A stretch of 64,000 nucleotides of DNA from Terribacillus halophilus (GTDB lineage: Bacteria > Bacillota > Bacilli > Bacillales > Amphibacillaceae): the NCBI RefSeq assembly GCF_900101385.1, contig NZ_FMZB01000008.1, positions 90,204-154,203 on the forward strand, in the 5' to 3' direction. Shown here one piece after another: positions 53,691-62,183 of this stretch (positions are counted from its first letter, which is position 1; each line of letters opens with the position of its first letter). Below the pieces are notes generated by a model. That model saw nothing but the letters and a program-made list of their open reading frames with translations, was not told the DNA's origin and did no database searches. The position numbers and the translations under genes were made by a program.

Positions 53691-55004
53691 ATGCAAGTGG
53701 AAAAAAGAAGACCAATCCATGTCGGCGAAGCGATATGCCGGGTCATGCGTTATGCAGATAAAGGCGGAGTGGAAAGGGTTCCAATCGAGGAAAGTTACAA
53801 TCGCGTATTAGCTAATCCCTTGACAGCGACTCATCCGGTCCCTCCGTTCCATAAGTCACCTTATGATGGTTATGCAATCCGGGCTTGTGATACAAAAGGA
53901 ATCTCGCGTAAATACCCGAGGCGTTTTGAAGTCGTTGCCACAATTGGAGCAGGTTATTTATTTAACGGAGTAGTCGAACGTAATCAGGCGGTTCGAATCA
54001 TGACAGGAGCTGCAATACCAACAGGCTGTGATGCTGTCGTGATGCTGGAGAAAGGAAAAGCCCTTCAGAAGGCAGGCAAGCAATTTGTCGAATTGAAACA
54101 TCCAGTGGCAGCAGATGAGAATATTTCCTTCAAAGGCGAGGATGCAAGGGAAGGAAGTGTACTTGTACAGGAAGGACAACGAATCAATCCCGGCGTGACA
54201 GCACTGCTGGCCACATTTGGATATGCCCAAGTGCCAGTGGTTAAAAAACCGGTGATCGGCATCCTTTCAACGGGAAGCGAACTGCTTGATATCGGGGATG
54301 AAATGGAGCCGGGCAAAATTCGCAATAGCAACGCGGCAATGCTGCAGGCGCAAATCCAACGAGCTGGCGGGGAGGCGGTGTATTTTGGCCAATGTCCGGA
54401 TGATTTGGAGAAGAGTCTGAAACGTGTAAAACAAGCGTTTGAACAAGTAGACATGCTGCTTACTACCGGAGGTGTTTCAGTAGGTGATTTCGATTACTTG
54501 CCGGTCATCTATGAACGGATGCAGGCAGATGTCCTGTTCAATAAAATTGCCATGCGACCTGGAAGTGTCACGACCGCTGCTGTGAAGGATAAGAAGTTGT
54601 TGTTCGGTCTATCCGGTAATCCTTCTGCTTGCTATGTCGGATTCGAATTATATGTTTATCCGGTGATTCGGGCATTTCTTCATTCGAAGACACCTTATCA
54701 TCAGAAAGCATGCGCTTATCTTGGTGTCAGTTTTCCAAAGCCAAATCCTTATGATCGATTTGTGCGCGGCAGCATCTCGATAGTAGAAGGAGCGCTTCAG
54801 GCGACGCCAGTAGGGTTGGATAAGTCAAATTCGGTCACGTCACTTTCCGGAGCGGATTGTCTGATCATGCTGCCGCGTGGAACTGTCGGATACGATCGGG
54901 GAGCACGTGTGACCGTCATCTTGCTGGAGAATGACAGCGGCACAACCTGGAGCGGATTCAAACAAGTGACGTCCAAATACGATGGGAGTGAGCGATATGG
55001 ATAA
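53691..55004 (+). CDS. moeA: Molybdopterin molybdenumtransferase
   Basis: 437 aa from ATG 53691 (GGGGTG upstream); the GTG at 53682 overlaps the moeB stop and has no site. Four-domain MoeA: PPFHKSPYDGYAIRA, GAAIPTGCDAVVMLE, TTGGVSVGDFDYL and LFGLSGNPSACYVGFEL (conserved PGNP-like loop as SGNPSA). It inserts molybdate into adenylated molybdopterin. It overlaps moaE by 8 bp. Confidence 0.94.
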   Translation: MQVEKRRPIHVGEAICRVMRYADKGGVERVPIEESYNRVLANPLTATHPVPPFHKSPYDGYAIRACDTKGISRKYPRRFEVVATIGAGYLFNGVVERNQAVRIMTGAAIPTGCDAVVMLEKGKALQKAGKQFVELKHPVAADENISFKGEDAREGSVLVQEGQRINPGVTALLATFGYAQVPVVKKPVIGILSTGSELLDIGDEMEPGKIRNSNAAMLQAQIQRAGGEAVYFGQCPDDLEKSLKRVKQAFEQVDMLLTTGGVSVGDFDYLPVIYERMQADVLFNKIAMRPGSVTTAAVKDKKLLFGLSGNPSACYVGFELYVYPVIRAFLHSKTPYHQKACAYLGVSFPKPNPYDRFVRGSISIVEGALQATPVGLDKSNSVTSLSGADCLIMLPRGTVGYDRGARVTVILLENDSGTTWSGFKQVTSKYDGSERYG

Positions 55005-55464
55005 GGAATGCTATTGCGTTACAGAAGCACCAATTCCAGTGGATCAGGTCATCTGCCGGGTGCAAGCCAGGGATACCGGGGCAATCACTACTTTTATCGG
55101 GACTGTCCGGGAATGGACGAAAGGCAGGAGGACGCTGTATCTCGAGTACCAGGCTTATATACCGATGGCAGTTCGGATGCTGAAGCAGATCGGAGATGAA
55201 ATCAAAGAAAGATGGCCGGGAACGGAAACTGCTATCACCCACAGAATCGGAAGGCTGGAGATCGGGGAGGCTGCAGTGGTCATCGCTGTTTCTTCCTCTC
55301 ATCGGAAAGCAGCTTATGATGCGAATGCCTTTGCAATCGAGCGTATCAAAGAAATGGTCCCGATTTGGAAGAAAGAACATTGGGAAGATGGCGAGACGTG
55401 GATAGGCAATCAGGCAGGCAACATTGCCTATCCCGACAGGCAGCCGTTTTCAAAGGGGAGTTGA
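54997..55464 (+). CDS. moaE: Molybdopterin synthase catalytic (large) subunit
   Basis: 155 aa from ATG 54997, GGGAGTGAG upstream. Family blocks: DTGAITTFIGTVREWTKGR, LEYQAYIPMA, THRIGRLEIGEAAVVIAVS, and PIWKKEHWEDGETW with the active-site Lys. With MoaD it makes molybdopterin from the cyclic precursor. Confidence 0.94.
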   Translation: MDKECYCVTEAPIPVDQVICRVQARDTGAITTFIGTVREWTKGRRTLYLEYQAYIPMAVRMLKQIGDEIKERWPGTETAITHRIGRLEIGEAAVVIAVSSSHRKAAYDANAFAIERIKEMVPIWKKEHWEDGETWIGNQAGNIAYPDRQPFSKGS

Positions 55465-55469
55465 GATGA

Positions 55470-55703
55470 ATGATTAGGGTATTATTGTTTGCGCACTTAC
55501 AGGAGTCGGTAGGAGAATCCATGCTCGAAGTGCGAGGCGATATACAATCAGTTGGCACGTTGAAGGAATGGCTGGCGGAACATTACCCGTTGCCAGGGAT
55601 AAGGCAAGTGATGACGGCGGTGAATGAGGCTTATGCAACAGATGAGACTGCCCTTCAATCAGGTGATACTGTTGCGTTCATCCCGCCTGTCAGCGGTGGA
55701 TGA
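55470..55703 (+). CDS. moaD: Molybdopterin synthase sulfur-carrier (small) subunit
   Basis: 77 aa ubiquitin-like protein ending in PPVSGG; the terminal Gly is thiocarboxylated after MoeB activation. Begins RVLLFAHLQESVG. The stop overlaps mobB as ATGA. Confidence 0.94.
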   Translation: MIRVLLFAHLQESVGESMLEVRGDIQSVGTLKEWLAEHYPLPGIRQVMTAVNEAYATDETALQSGDTVAFIPPVSGG

Positions 55704-56197
55704 TCATGCGCATCCTTCAAGTTGTTGGTTTCAAGGACAGTGGAAAAACAACGCTTGTTTGTCGCCTGGTTAAAAAATTCACGACAGAAGGGCTTAAGGT
55801 CGGGTCCCTGAAACACCATGGACACGGCGGGAAACCAAAAGGCTGGCAGGAAACGGATAGCGCCAAGCATCTGCAAGCCGGCGCAATGCTTGCTGGAGTG
55901 GAGGGGGCAGGTGTATTCGAATTGGAAACTTCTTCGTCGGAATGGGAGTTGGAGAAACTCATTCCAATCTACCAATATGCAGGTGTCGAAATACTGATTA
56001 TCGAGGGCTACAAGCAAGCGGCTTATCCCAAAATCGTTTTGCTGCGATATCCGGAAGAGCTAGCATTGCTCGAGAGCGTGACGAATTGCGTGGCAGTTGT
56101 GTCCGATGAACAGGAAGCAAGGAAGTCTTCCTACCCGGTCTACAGCTATAGAGATACAGGAGATCTGCTGGCATCAATTGATATTGCAGATCTCTAG
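55700..56197 (+). CDS. mobB: Molybdopterin-guanine dinucleotide biosynthesis GTPase-like protein
   Basis: 165 aa with P-loop GFKDSGKTTL (about 10-19), then LKHHGHGG, DSAKHLQAGA and LIIEGYKQAAYPKI. MobB helps MobA to form the dinucleotide form required by NarG. It is the last gene of the moaA operon and its last 24 bp overlap the 3' end of the convergent fnr gene; no terminator separates them. Confidence 0.92.
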   Translation: MIMRILQVVGFKDSGKTTLVCRLVKKFTTEGLKVGSLKHHGHGGKPKGWQETDSAKHLQAGAMLAGVEGAGVFELETSSSEWELEKLIPIYQYAGVEILIIEGYKQAAYPKIVLLRYPEELALLESVTNCVAVVSDEQEARKSSYPVYSYRDTGDLLASIDIADL

Positions 56198-56896
56198 TGG
56201 ACAGTTTTCGCAAGCAATTTGTTGTTTTAGATAGTGCATATCGGTGATGACGATGTGATGGCTACTCGTCATTTGGATTACACCCTGTTTCCTAAGGTCA
56301 GCCAGCATCCGATTGACACTTTCGCGTGTGGCGGCGCAGAATTTCGCCAGCTCTTGGTTTGTCATTACCAGGTTGATCCGTATACCTGATTCTGTCTGGG
56401 TTCCGTAGCTGTTCGCTAGACGAATCAAGGTGGAATAGAGGGCACCCTTCTTTCCGTTCAACAGCAGATCACGGATTTTGGATTGGAATTTGCGCATATG
56501 GTTATTGACCCATTTCAAGTACTCGAAAGTTAAGTGCCCATTTGTCATCAGTGCTTCTTCCAAGACATGTTTCTTGATGACGAAAACTTCACCGGATTCC
56601 AGCACAAGGGAGCTTAATAGATAGGTTGGCTGATCTCCGAATAATGTCAGCTCTCCCATGATGTCTTCTTTACGGCAGATCCGAAGAATCATTTCCTTTC
56701 CATCGGCCGTCAGCTTGTTGATTTGGATAAGGCCGCTTTTGAGGATATAGATCTCATCGGCAGTATCGCCTTCATGAAATAAATAGGTATCTTTTTCAAT
56801 TTTCCGTTCGGTACCAAGACTGTGGAGCAGCCCGCGAAGCTCACTGGATATTCGATACCCTTCGTTGTTTGGCTGATGCAGTATATTCGCTTGCAC
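56174..56896 (-). CDS. fnr: Anaerobic regulator Fnr (Crp/Fnr family, Bacillus type)
   Basis: 240 aa from GTG 56896 with AAAGGAGAGG upstream; an ATG at 56920 precedes the ribosome site. N-terminal cyclic-nucleotide-binding-like barrel (about 20-130) and C-terminal winged helix with TNQELAKFCAATRESVNRMLADL. The C-terminal tail CENCPLEIC has C229, C232 and C237, the 4Fe-4S ligands of Bacillus Fnr, unlike the N-terminal cluster of E. coli FNR. It very probably activates narK, narG, moaA and itself through the FNR boxes in this window. Confidence 0.94.
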   Translation of the reverse strand: MQANILHQPNNEGYRISSELRGLLHSLGTERKIEKDTYLFHEGDTADEIYILKSGLIQINKLTADGKEMILRICRKEDIMGELTLFGDQPTYLLSSLVLESGEVFVIKKHVLEEALMTNGHLTFEYLKWVNNHMRKFQSKIRDLLLNGKKGALYSTLIRLANSYGTQTESGIRINLVMTNQELAKFCAATRESVNRMLADLRKQGVIQMTSSHHIVITDMHYLKQQIACENCPLEICNIN

Positions 56897-56931
56897 GTTA
56901 TCCCTCTCCTTTCGGTACATTGTTACTGCTA

Positions 56932-56947
56932 TTTTACCATGGTAAAA
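56932..56947. promoter_or_regulatory. Perfect 16-bp palindrome between fnr and mobA
   Basis: TTTTACCATGGTAAAA overlaps the proposed fnr -10 (minus strand TAAAAT, 56931-56936). It lies between the fnr and mobA starts and could be an operator for a second regulator. Confidence 0.5.
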
Positions 56948-56957
56948 GAAGCCTGCT

Positions 56958-56973
56958 TGTGAAGGAATTTACA
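56958..56973 (-). promoter_or_regulatory. FNR box of fnr (autoregulation)
   Basis: TGTGAAGGAATTTACA, one mismatch to TGTGA-N6-TCACA. With minus-strand -10 TAAAAT the start lies near 56924, giving -41.5. It is too close to mobA (57001) for class II use there. Confidence 0.65.
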
Positions 56974-57000
56974 AATTTATGACGGAAGGAGATGACGATT

Positions 57001-57579
57001 GTGGGAAGTTTCGTCGGAATTGTGTTGGCAGGAGGACAGTCACGGCGCTTCGGTTCGCCAAAAGCATTTGCCAAAACAGGCGGTAAGTATTTTTACCAGT
57101 ATGCGATGGCAGCCTTGGAGCCAGTGACAGAGCAAGCGGTAGTAGTAACAAATCCGTCTTTATATGAAATGTTTGCGTCCCGGGGAGTAAAGTGCGTGAA
57201 TGATCTTTCAGAATTCCGCCAAAAAGGACCGTTGGCAGGGCTATATACGGGGATGCAATACGTGAAATCGGATTGGTATATCGTCGTGCCAACCGACCTG
57301 CCGTGTCTGACTTCTTCTATCCTTTGCATGCTCAAAGCATATGCCGTCTCAACTTGTGAAGCGGTTGTTCCGATTATAAATGGGAAACCAGAGCCCCTTG
57401 TCGGTCTTTATCATGCAGGTACGATGCCAATCATCAACAAGCGGTTAAGAGAAGAAAAGCTTTCCATGAAAGGATTGCTGGAAGCCTTGCATGTCTGTTA
57501 TGTAGACATGCTGGCATTAACAGCTTTTTGGAATATCAATTACAAACATGAACTGGACAAATTGGAGGGAAAAACATGA
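57001..57579 (+). CDS. mobA: Molybdenum cofactor guanylyltransferase
   Basis: 192 aa from GTG 57001, nine bases after GAAGGAG; ATG 56992 has no spacing. N-terminal GTP-binding signature VLAGGQSRRFGSPKAF, then QKGPLAGLYTGM and VPTDLPCL (metal Asp). It adds GMP to molybdenum cofactor to give bis-MGD needed by NarG. moaB overlaps by ATGA. Confidence 0.94.
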   Translation: MGSFVGIVLAGGQSRRFGSPKAFAKTGGKYFYQYAMAALEPVTEQAVVVTNPSLYEMFASRGVKCVNDLSEFRQKGPLAGLYTGMQYVKSDWYIVVPTDLPCLTSSILCMLKAYAVSTCEAVVPIINGKPEPLVGLYHAGTMPIINKRLREEKLSMKGLLEALHVCYVDMLALTAFWNINYKHELDKLEGKT

Positions 57580-58082
57580 CCATACAGAACCAGGATCGTA
57601 TTTCGAGTATCGTCATCACCGTAAGTGACTCGCGGAATGAGTTCAATGACATCAGCGGGCAAACGATGCGGGAAATGCTTCATCAAGCAGGGCATCGAGT
57701 TGCTGCATACTGCATCGTTCCAGATGAAAAAGAGGAGATTCAGCAAGCGATTTTGGATGCGTCTGCAAACGATGATGTACGCATCATCTTATTGAATGGA
57801 GGGACAGGAATCGCCAAACGAGATGTGACAATCGAAACGGTCCAGCGTTTGATGGAGAAGGAGATGCCGGGGTTTGGTGAACTGTTTCGATTGCTTAGTT
57901 TTCAGGAAGATATCGGTTCTGCCAGCTTCCTCTCCTGTGCCACTGCCGGCACGCTCGGCAATAAGGCGATATTCTGTACACCGGGGTCTCCGAAAGCTGT
58001 CCGGCTCGCCATGGAACGATTGATCCTGCCAGAGCTTAGCCATGTTGTGGCTGAAATCGATAAAGGAGGGGAACGGGTATGA
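57576..58082 (+). CDS. moaB: Molybdopterin adenylyltransferase-like protein
   Basis: 168 aa MoaB/MogA-fold protein: ITVSDSRNEFNDISGQTM, LNGGTGIAKRDVTIET, and FCTPGSPKAVRLAME. It adenylates molybdopterin before MoeA acts. Overlaps both neighbours by ATGA junctions. Confidence 0.93.
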   Translation: MTIQNQDRISSIVITVSDSRNEFNDISGQTMREMLHQAGHRVAAYCIVPDEKEEIQQAILDASANDDVRIILLNGGTGIAKRDVTIETVQRLMEKEMPGFGELFRLLSFQEDIGSASFLSCATAGTLGNKAIFCTPGSPKAVRLAMERLILPELSHVVAEIDKGGERV

Positions 58083-58858
58083 AAATACGGAAACTGATTA
58101 GTATGCTTGTATTCGTGCTGTTGCTGGTGGCAACGGGATGCAGCCATGCAGCAGGAACGGCGGAAACGAAACAGGAAACGGAGTTGACGATATCCGCTGC
58201 GGCAAGCTTGCAAGATTCCCTTGAAGAAATAAAACAACTTTATGAATCTCGGCATCCTGAGATAAAACTTCAGTTCAATTTTGGCGGATCGGGTTCCCTC
58301 CAGCAGCAAATCAGTAAAGGTGCTCCTGTTGATTTGTTTTTCGCAGCAGCGGCAGATAAATTCAATAAGTTGAAGGATGAAGGAATGATTGATGAAACTC
58401 ATGCGGCAGATTTGCTCGGGAATGACTTGGTACTGGTTGTGCTGAAGGATGAAAAAGGTTTTACCGAAATGGCGGATGTACAAGGTGCGGATACTTTGGC
58501 GATGGGTACGGTGGAGACAGTTCCCGCTGGAGCTTATGCAAAAGAAACCCTGACAAATATGCAGCTGTGGAAAACAATGGAGCCGCACATTGTCTACACG
58601 AAGGACGTACGGCAGGTTTTGCAATACGTAGAGACAGGCAATGCAGATGCTGGGATGGTGTATAAAACGGATGCCCTGACCTCCAGCAAAGTCAAGATAG
58701 CTGCCATCGCTCCGTCTGATACACATGAGTCGATCGTCTATCCCGTGGGTGTGTTGAAGGATTCAACACATAAAGAAGCAGCTGTCGCATTTTATGATTT
58801 TCTTCAGACAGAGGAAGCTTTACAGGTGTTTGAAGATGACGGCTTTACTATCAACTGA
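58079..58858 (+). CDS. modA: Molybdate ABC transporter binding lipoprotein
   Basis: 259 aa with lipobox VATGC (Cys21). Oxyanion-site pattern SAAASLQDSLEEI, FNFGGSGSLQQQISKGAPVD and the Tyr/Val region EPHIVYTKDVRQV. AAAGGAGGGG precedes the ATG, which overlaps moaB by ATGA. It delivers molybdate to ModB. Confidence 0.94.
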   Translation: MKIRKLISMLVFVLLLVATGCSHAAGTAETKQETELTISAAASLQDSLEEIKQLYESRHPEIKLQFNFGGSGSLQQQISKGAPVDLFFAAAADKFNKLKDEGMIDETHAADLLGNDLVLVVLKDEKGFTEMADVQGADTLAMGTVETVPAGAYAKETLTNMQLWKTMEPHIVYTKDVRQVLQYVETGNADAGMVYKTDALTSSKVKIAAIAPSDTHESIVYPVGVLKDSTHKEAAVAFYDFLQTEEALQVFEDDGFTIN

Positions 58859-59504
58859 AACTTTTTGGATGCCGGTTTGGTTATCGGTAAAGGTGACGTT
58901 CTGTGCCGGACTGCTGGTTATTATAGCTGGAACCTTCGTTGGCAGGCTGATGGCACACGCCAAGTTCAAAGGCAGGGCGATAGTCGAAACGATCTTGATG
59001 CTGCCGATTGTGCTTCCGCCAACTGTCATTGGATTTTTACTGATTACCTTGCTTGGCAGGAATAGCATGCTTGGTATAGGTTTGGAGTGGGTTCTGCAGA
59101 AACAAGTCATCTTTACTTGGCTGGCAGCTGTAGTGGCAGCGACCGTGGTGGCATTCCCACTTATGTATCATGCTGCAAAGATCGGTTTTCAAGGTGATGT
59201 GCAAGCGGCTGAGGAAGCTGCACGTATCGATGGAGCTGGTCGTTGGCAAGTATTCTGGTACGTATCCATCCCGCTGGCCAAACGTGCACTGCTCAGTGGC
59301 GCCATCTTGGCATTTGCCAGAGCCCTGGGAGAATTCGGTGCCACCTTCATGTTCGCAGGGAATATCCCAGGGAAAACCCAGACAATCCCGACAGCGATCT
59401 ATATCGCATTGGAGGCGGGGGAGGTGCAACTGGCATGGTTATGGGTGGTCCTGCTGATTGGTTTATCTTTCTTGATGTTATGGATGGTGCGGAAAAATGA
59501 TTAG
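58836..59504 (+). CDS. modB: Molybdate ABC transporter permease
   Basis: 222 aa from ATG 58836, inside modA by 23 bp; the in-frame ATG at 58794 is less likely. Five membrane helices and a typical EAA loop EEAARIDGAGRWQVFWYVSIP. MILMLPIVLPPTVIGF-type segment (LMLPIVLPPTVIGFLL) is the ModB signature. No modC ATPase follows in the operon. Confidence 0.93.
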   Translation: MTALLSTETFWMPVWLSVKVTFCAGLLVIIAGTFVGRLMAHAKFKGRAIVETILMLPIVLPPTVIGFLLITLLGRNSMLGIGLEWVLQKQVIFTWLAAVVAATVVAFPLMYHAAKIGFQGDVQAAEEAARIDGAGRWQVFWYVSIPLAKRALLSGAILAFARALGEFGATFMFAGNIPGKTQTIPTAIYIALEAGEVQLAWLWVVLLIGLSFLMLWMVRKND

Positions 59505-59516
59505 GAGGGAACAAGC

Positions 59517-59999
59517 ATGGAAAATTCTTTTACCCATTTTAATGAGCAAGCGAGAGCGCATATGGTGGACGTGACAAATAAGCAGCCGACGGCTCGAAAG
59601 GCAATTGCAAGGACTAGTGTACGAATGAATGAAGATGTCTATCGCTCCATCACGGAACTCCGGAACAAAAAAGGAGATGTATTGGCAGTTGCACAAGTAG
59701 CTGGAGTCATGGGCGCAAAACAGACTTCGAATCTCATTCCGATGTGTCATCCTATTCCGGTCGGAGCTGTGGATATACAATTCCAATGGAAGCAGGACAA
59801 TGATATTCATATCTTATGCATTCAATCAGAGGTGAAAACAACTGGACTTACTGGTGTGGAAATGGAAGCGTTGACTGCGGCAAGCACCGTCGCATTGACT
59901 ATATATGATATGTGTAAAGCTGTGGATAAACGAATTACGATTGGAGAGCTTTATCTCCAAGAGAAGAGCGGTGGGAAGAGTGGAGACTTCAAACGTTAA
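59517..59999 (+). CDS. moaC: Cyclic pyranopterin monophosphate synthase
   Basis: 160 aa. Motifs [25 protein letters not shown] (catalytic His/Cys region), [19 protein letters not shown] and [10 protein letters not shown] are all present. It converts the MoaA product to cyclic pyranopterin monophosphate. GGAGGGAAC precedes the ATG. Confidence 0.95.
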   Translation: MENSFTHFNEQARAHMVDVTNKQPTARKAIARTSVRMNEDVYRSITELRNKKGDVLAVAQVAGVMGAKQTSNLIPMCHPIPVGAVDIQFQWKQDNDIHILCIQSEVKTTGLTGVEMEALTAASTVALTIYDMCKAVDKRITIGELYLQEKSGGKSGDFKR

Positions 60000-60888
60000 A
60001 CCGGACGCAGCGAGGTCATCGAGGCAGTTTACTTCATGGCTGGAGAATGTATGGTACTTGGTAAAGGGACGTGTCCTGATTGCTAATACACTACCTGCGT
60101 TGCTCGGATTTTGGTTATGCTTACAAATGCAAAACCTCGATTTTTTGGAATATGCCGGCACTTTCATGCTTCTTTGGGCAGGCTGTATGCTGCTTATTGC
60201 AGGGGCTCTTATTTGGAATAATTGGATTGAATCAGAAATAGATAAGCAGATGCAGCGTACACAGAAACGTCCGACTGTTACAGGCAGTATGTCATCTGGA
60301 TCCATTATAGGGCTCGGTATTTTAACAACCGCAGCCGGCAGTGCGATACTTCTATACTTACAAGTGGAGGCATTTTTGTATGGAATGATTGGCTGGTTTT
60401 TGTATGTGGTCTGTTATACAGTATGGACAAAAAGACGTTACACATGGAACACACTCATCGGAAGCTTGTCGGGAGCGGTTACTCCCTTGATCGGTTGGGC
60501 AGTTCTGAACCCGCAGCTGGCTTTTGCGCCGATTGCATTTGTACTACTTTTGTTTTTATGGCAGGTTCCGCATACCTATGCAATCGTATGCAGAAGATAC
60601 CGCGATTACGAAGCATCTGGATTGTCGATGCTCCCTGTAGTCAAAGGAATAAAGGAAACGCGATATCATATGGGCTTCTACCTCATACTACTACTTTTAT
60701 CAATTCCGCTCTTTCCGCTGGCAAGCGGCGGAAAGCTGATCAGTCTGCTGCTCACTGCTGCTTGGCTGCTGCAAACCGTGCTCGGGGGGCGTCAATCCAA
60801 TCAGCAACGTTGGGCAACTATTAATTTTCAGTTGTCCATCATATACTTGCAAGTTCACCTGCTGTTATTCTTCTTAGCATATGTATGA
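59980..60888 (+). CDS. ctaB: UbiA-family prenyltransferase, protoheme IX farnesyltransferase-like
   Basis: About 302 aa from GTG 59980 (GTG 59971 is an alternative), overlapping moaC by 20 bp. About nine membrane helices. First Asp-rich site [19 protein letters not shown], second [14 protein letters not shown], as in heme O synthase. It farnesylates heme for aa3/bo-type oxidases. Attached to the molybdenum operon, which is odd. The Asp of the first site is Glu in WIESE. Confidence 0.82.
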   Translation: METSNVKPDAARSSRQFTSWLENVWYLVKGRVLIANTLPALLGFWLCLQMQNLDFLEYAGTFMLLWAGCMLLIAGALIWNNWIESEIDKQMQRTQKRPTVTGSMSSGSIIGLGILTTAAGSAILLYLQVEAFLYGMIGWFLYVVCYTVWTKRRYTWNTLIGSLSGAVTPLIGWAVLNPQLAFAPIAFVLLLFLWQVPHTYAIVCRRYRDYEASGLSMLPVVKGIKETRYHMGFYLILLLLSIPLFPLASGGKLISLLLTAAWLLQTVLGGRQSNQQRWATINFQLSIIYLQVHLLLFFLAYV

Positions 60889-60914
60889 AGCCGGGCAGCA
60901 AGCCCGGCTTTTCC
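60888..60914. terminator. Bidirectional terminator after ctaB
   Basis: AAGCCGGGC (60888-60896) and GCCCGGCTT (60902-60910) with a five-base loop and T-run. Confidence 0.88.
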
Positions 60915-60916
60915 AG

Positions 60917-61372
60917 TTAGCAACTGAATGCTGCGACACGATTGAGGTCGATGCCGAAATACTGCCAGCGGAACTGCTGCGGTCGCCAACGGAAACCGGC
61001 AATGGAGGTACGTCCGACAAAGACAGGGTAGTACCAGAAACGCTGTCCGTTTTCTAGCTGTATATAAGTGTACCGGAAAAGGCAAAATCTGATTCCGCCC
61101 GGATCAACAGCAAAGGCAGAAGGACCGCCGCTTACTGACTGCAGCTGCGGAATTTGGGATGGAGGAGGACCGGGAGGAGGACCGAATTGACCTTGCTGTC
61201 CGCCTTGCCCGCCAGCTCCTGGAGGAGGTCCAAATGGAAATCCGCCTTGCCCGCCTCCAAAACCAGGTCCGCCGAAGCCAGGACCACCGGTGCCGGGGCC
61301 GCCAAATCCAGGTCCGCCTGGAAACTGGATTTGCCGTTGCTGATTTTGTTTATCGTCGTTTTCGTTGTACAT
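60917..61372 (-). CDS. Gly/Pro-rich protein with conserved aromatic C-terminal domain
   Basis: About 151 aa from the third of three ATGs (61372); GAAGGGAG lies 8 bp before it. Residues about 17-75 are low-complexity, built of GPGFGG- and GQGG-like repeats. The C-terminal about 60 residues (FRYTYIQLENGQRFWYYPVF, GFRWRPQQFRWQYFGIDL, final Cys) are aromatic- and Arg-rich. No signal peptide. It recalls Bacillaceae coat- or envelope-associated small proteins; function unknown. Confidence 0.65.
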   Translation of the reverse strand: MYNENDDKQNQQRQIQFPGGPGFGGPGTGGPGFGGPGFGGGQGGFPFGPPPGAGGQGGQQGQFGPPPGPPPSQIPQLQSVSGGPSAFAVDPGGIRFCLFRYTYIQLENGQRFWYYPVFVGRTSIAGFRWRPQQFRWQYFGIDLNRVAAFSC

Positions 61373-61529
61373 CATCATTCTCCCTTCTTGCTTCTTCTTC
61401 ATCGTATGTAGGCCCTTGTGTAAGGGTAGCTTGCCTATCCTATTTTTACTGGTTTCTCTCATATACGCCTTGAGTATAGCTCTTAAAATAGGAGAAGAAG
61501 GCGGTTATAACCGACAAACGAGAATCAAA

Positions 61530-61990
61530 TCATGAAAGTAAAAGGGGGGCTTTATCCGGGTAGGCTGCGTTGTCGGCAACATCATATATGCAAGTATTGC
61601 ATTCATCGTTTTTCTGCTACGAATCACGTTAGCAGCAGAAGTGAGAAGTCCTTGTCGACAAAGGACAATGGGCTGCTTATCATTGGATGGGGATTTATGA
61701 ATTTTTCAGTGGCGTTTCCGAAGTTTCATGTATCGTTTCAAAACAGCGGAAATGAACGGACCGGCTGTATTGATCTTATCAGCAGGGGCATTGTTTTTGG
61801 TGTAGTTGGTTCATTTTTCATCCTGACAGCAATCCAGTCAGGTCCAGACAAGGAAAAAGGATTGGACGGTGCGCGCGCTGAAGTTTCACAGCAGCCATTC
61901 GGACGATGGCTTCTTGGAATTGTCTCTAGTGGATTCATTCTGTTCGGGGTATCAGCCTCTAGGAGAAGATGGGTCTGGGAAAAAGCATAA
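61530..61990 (+). pseudogene. Decayed DUF1206 membrane protein gene
   Basis: The C-terminal part in one frame (RGIVFGVVGSFFILTAI, QQPFGRWLLGIVSSGFILFG) matches a DUF1206 repeat, a membrane module with the PFGRWLLG signature. The N-terminal DUF1206-like stretch (NIIYASIAFIVFLL, ending about 61703) is in another frame, and a middle piece (FMYRFKTAEMN) in a third. At least two frameshifts separate them. The complete ORF drawn through it starts in nonsense sequence, so I call it a pseudogene. Confidence 0.6.
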
Positions 61991-62117
61991 AGATATTAAT
62001 ACTTTTTTGGAAAAAGGGAAAGCTACAAAACAGAAGAGTGAAAAGGCTTTTATTATGTCGTTTTTTTGAATATATAATAGGAAATGAAAAAAAATATTAA
62101 CGTGTGTGAAATAACTT

Positions 62118-62146
62118 TTGACAAGTTCTCTAAGTAGGAGTAAAGT
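62118..62146 (+). promoter_or_regulatory. Candidate upstream promoter
   Basis: TTGACA (62118-62123), 17-bp spacer, TAAAGT (62141-62146). It may serve the yjlC-ndh operon in addition to the Rex-covered promoter. Confidence 0.45.
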
Positions 62147-62183
62147 TGTAGGTGGATATTTTGAGCAATTTGTGAACGTACAG

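Noticed and set aside
61200..61330. Tandem repeats as a possible CRISPR or minisatellite
   Set aside because: The repeats are codon-level GPG/GGQ repeats within a protein, irregular in length and without spacers.
61154..61473. Plus-strand ORFs of 85-104 residues
   Set aside because: They are frames opposite the Gly/Pro-rich gene, and their Arg/Glu-rich repeats arise from its repeats.
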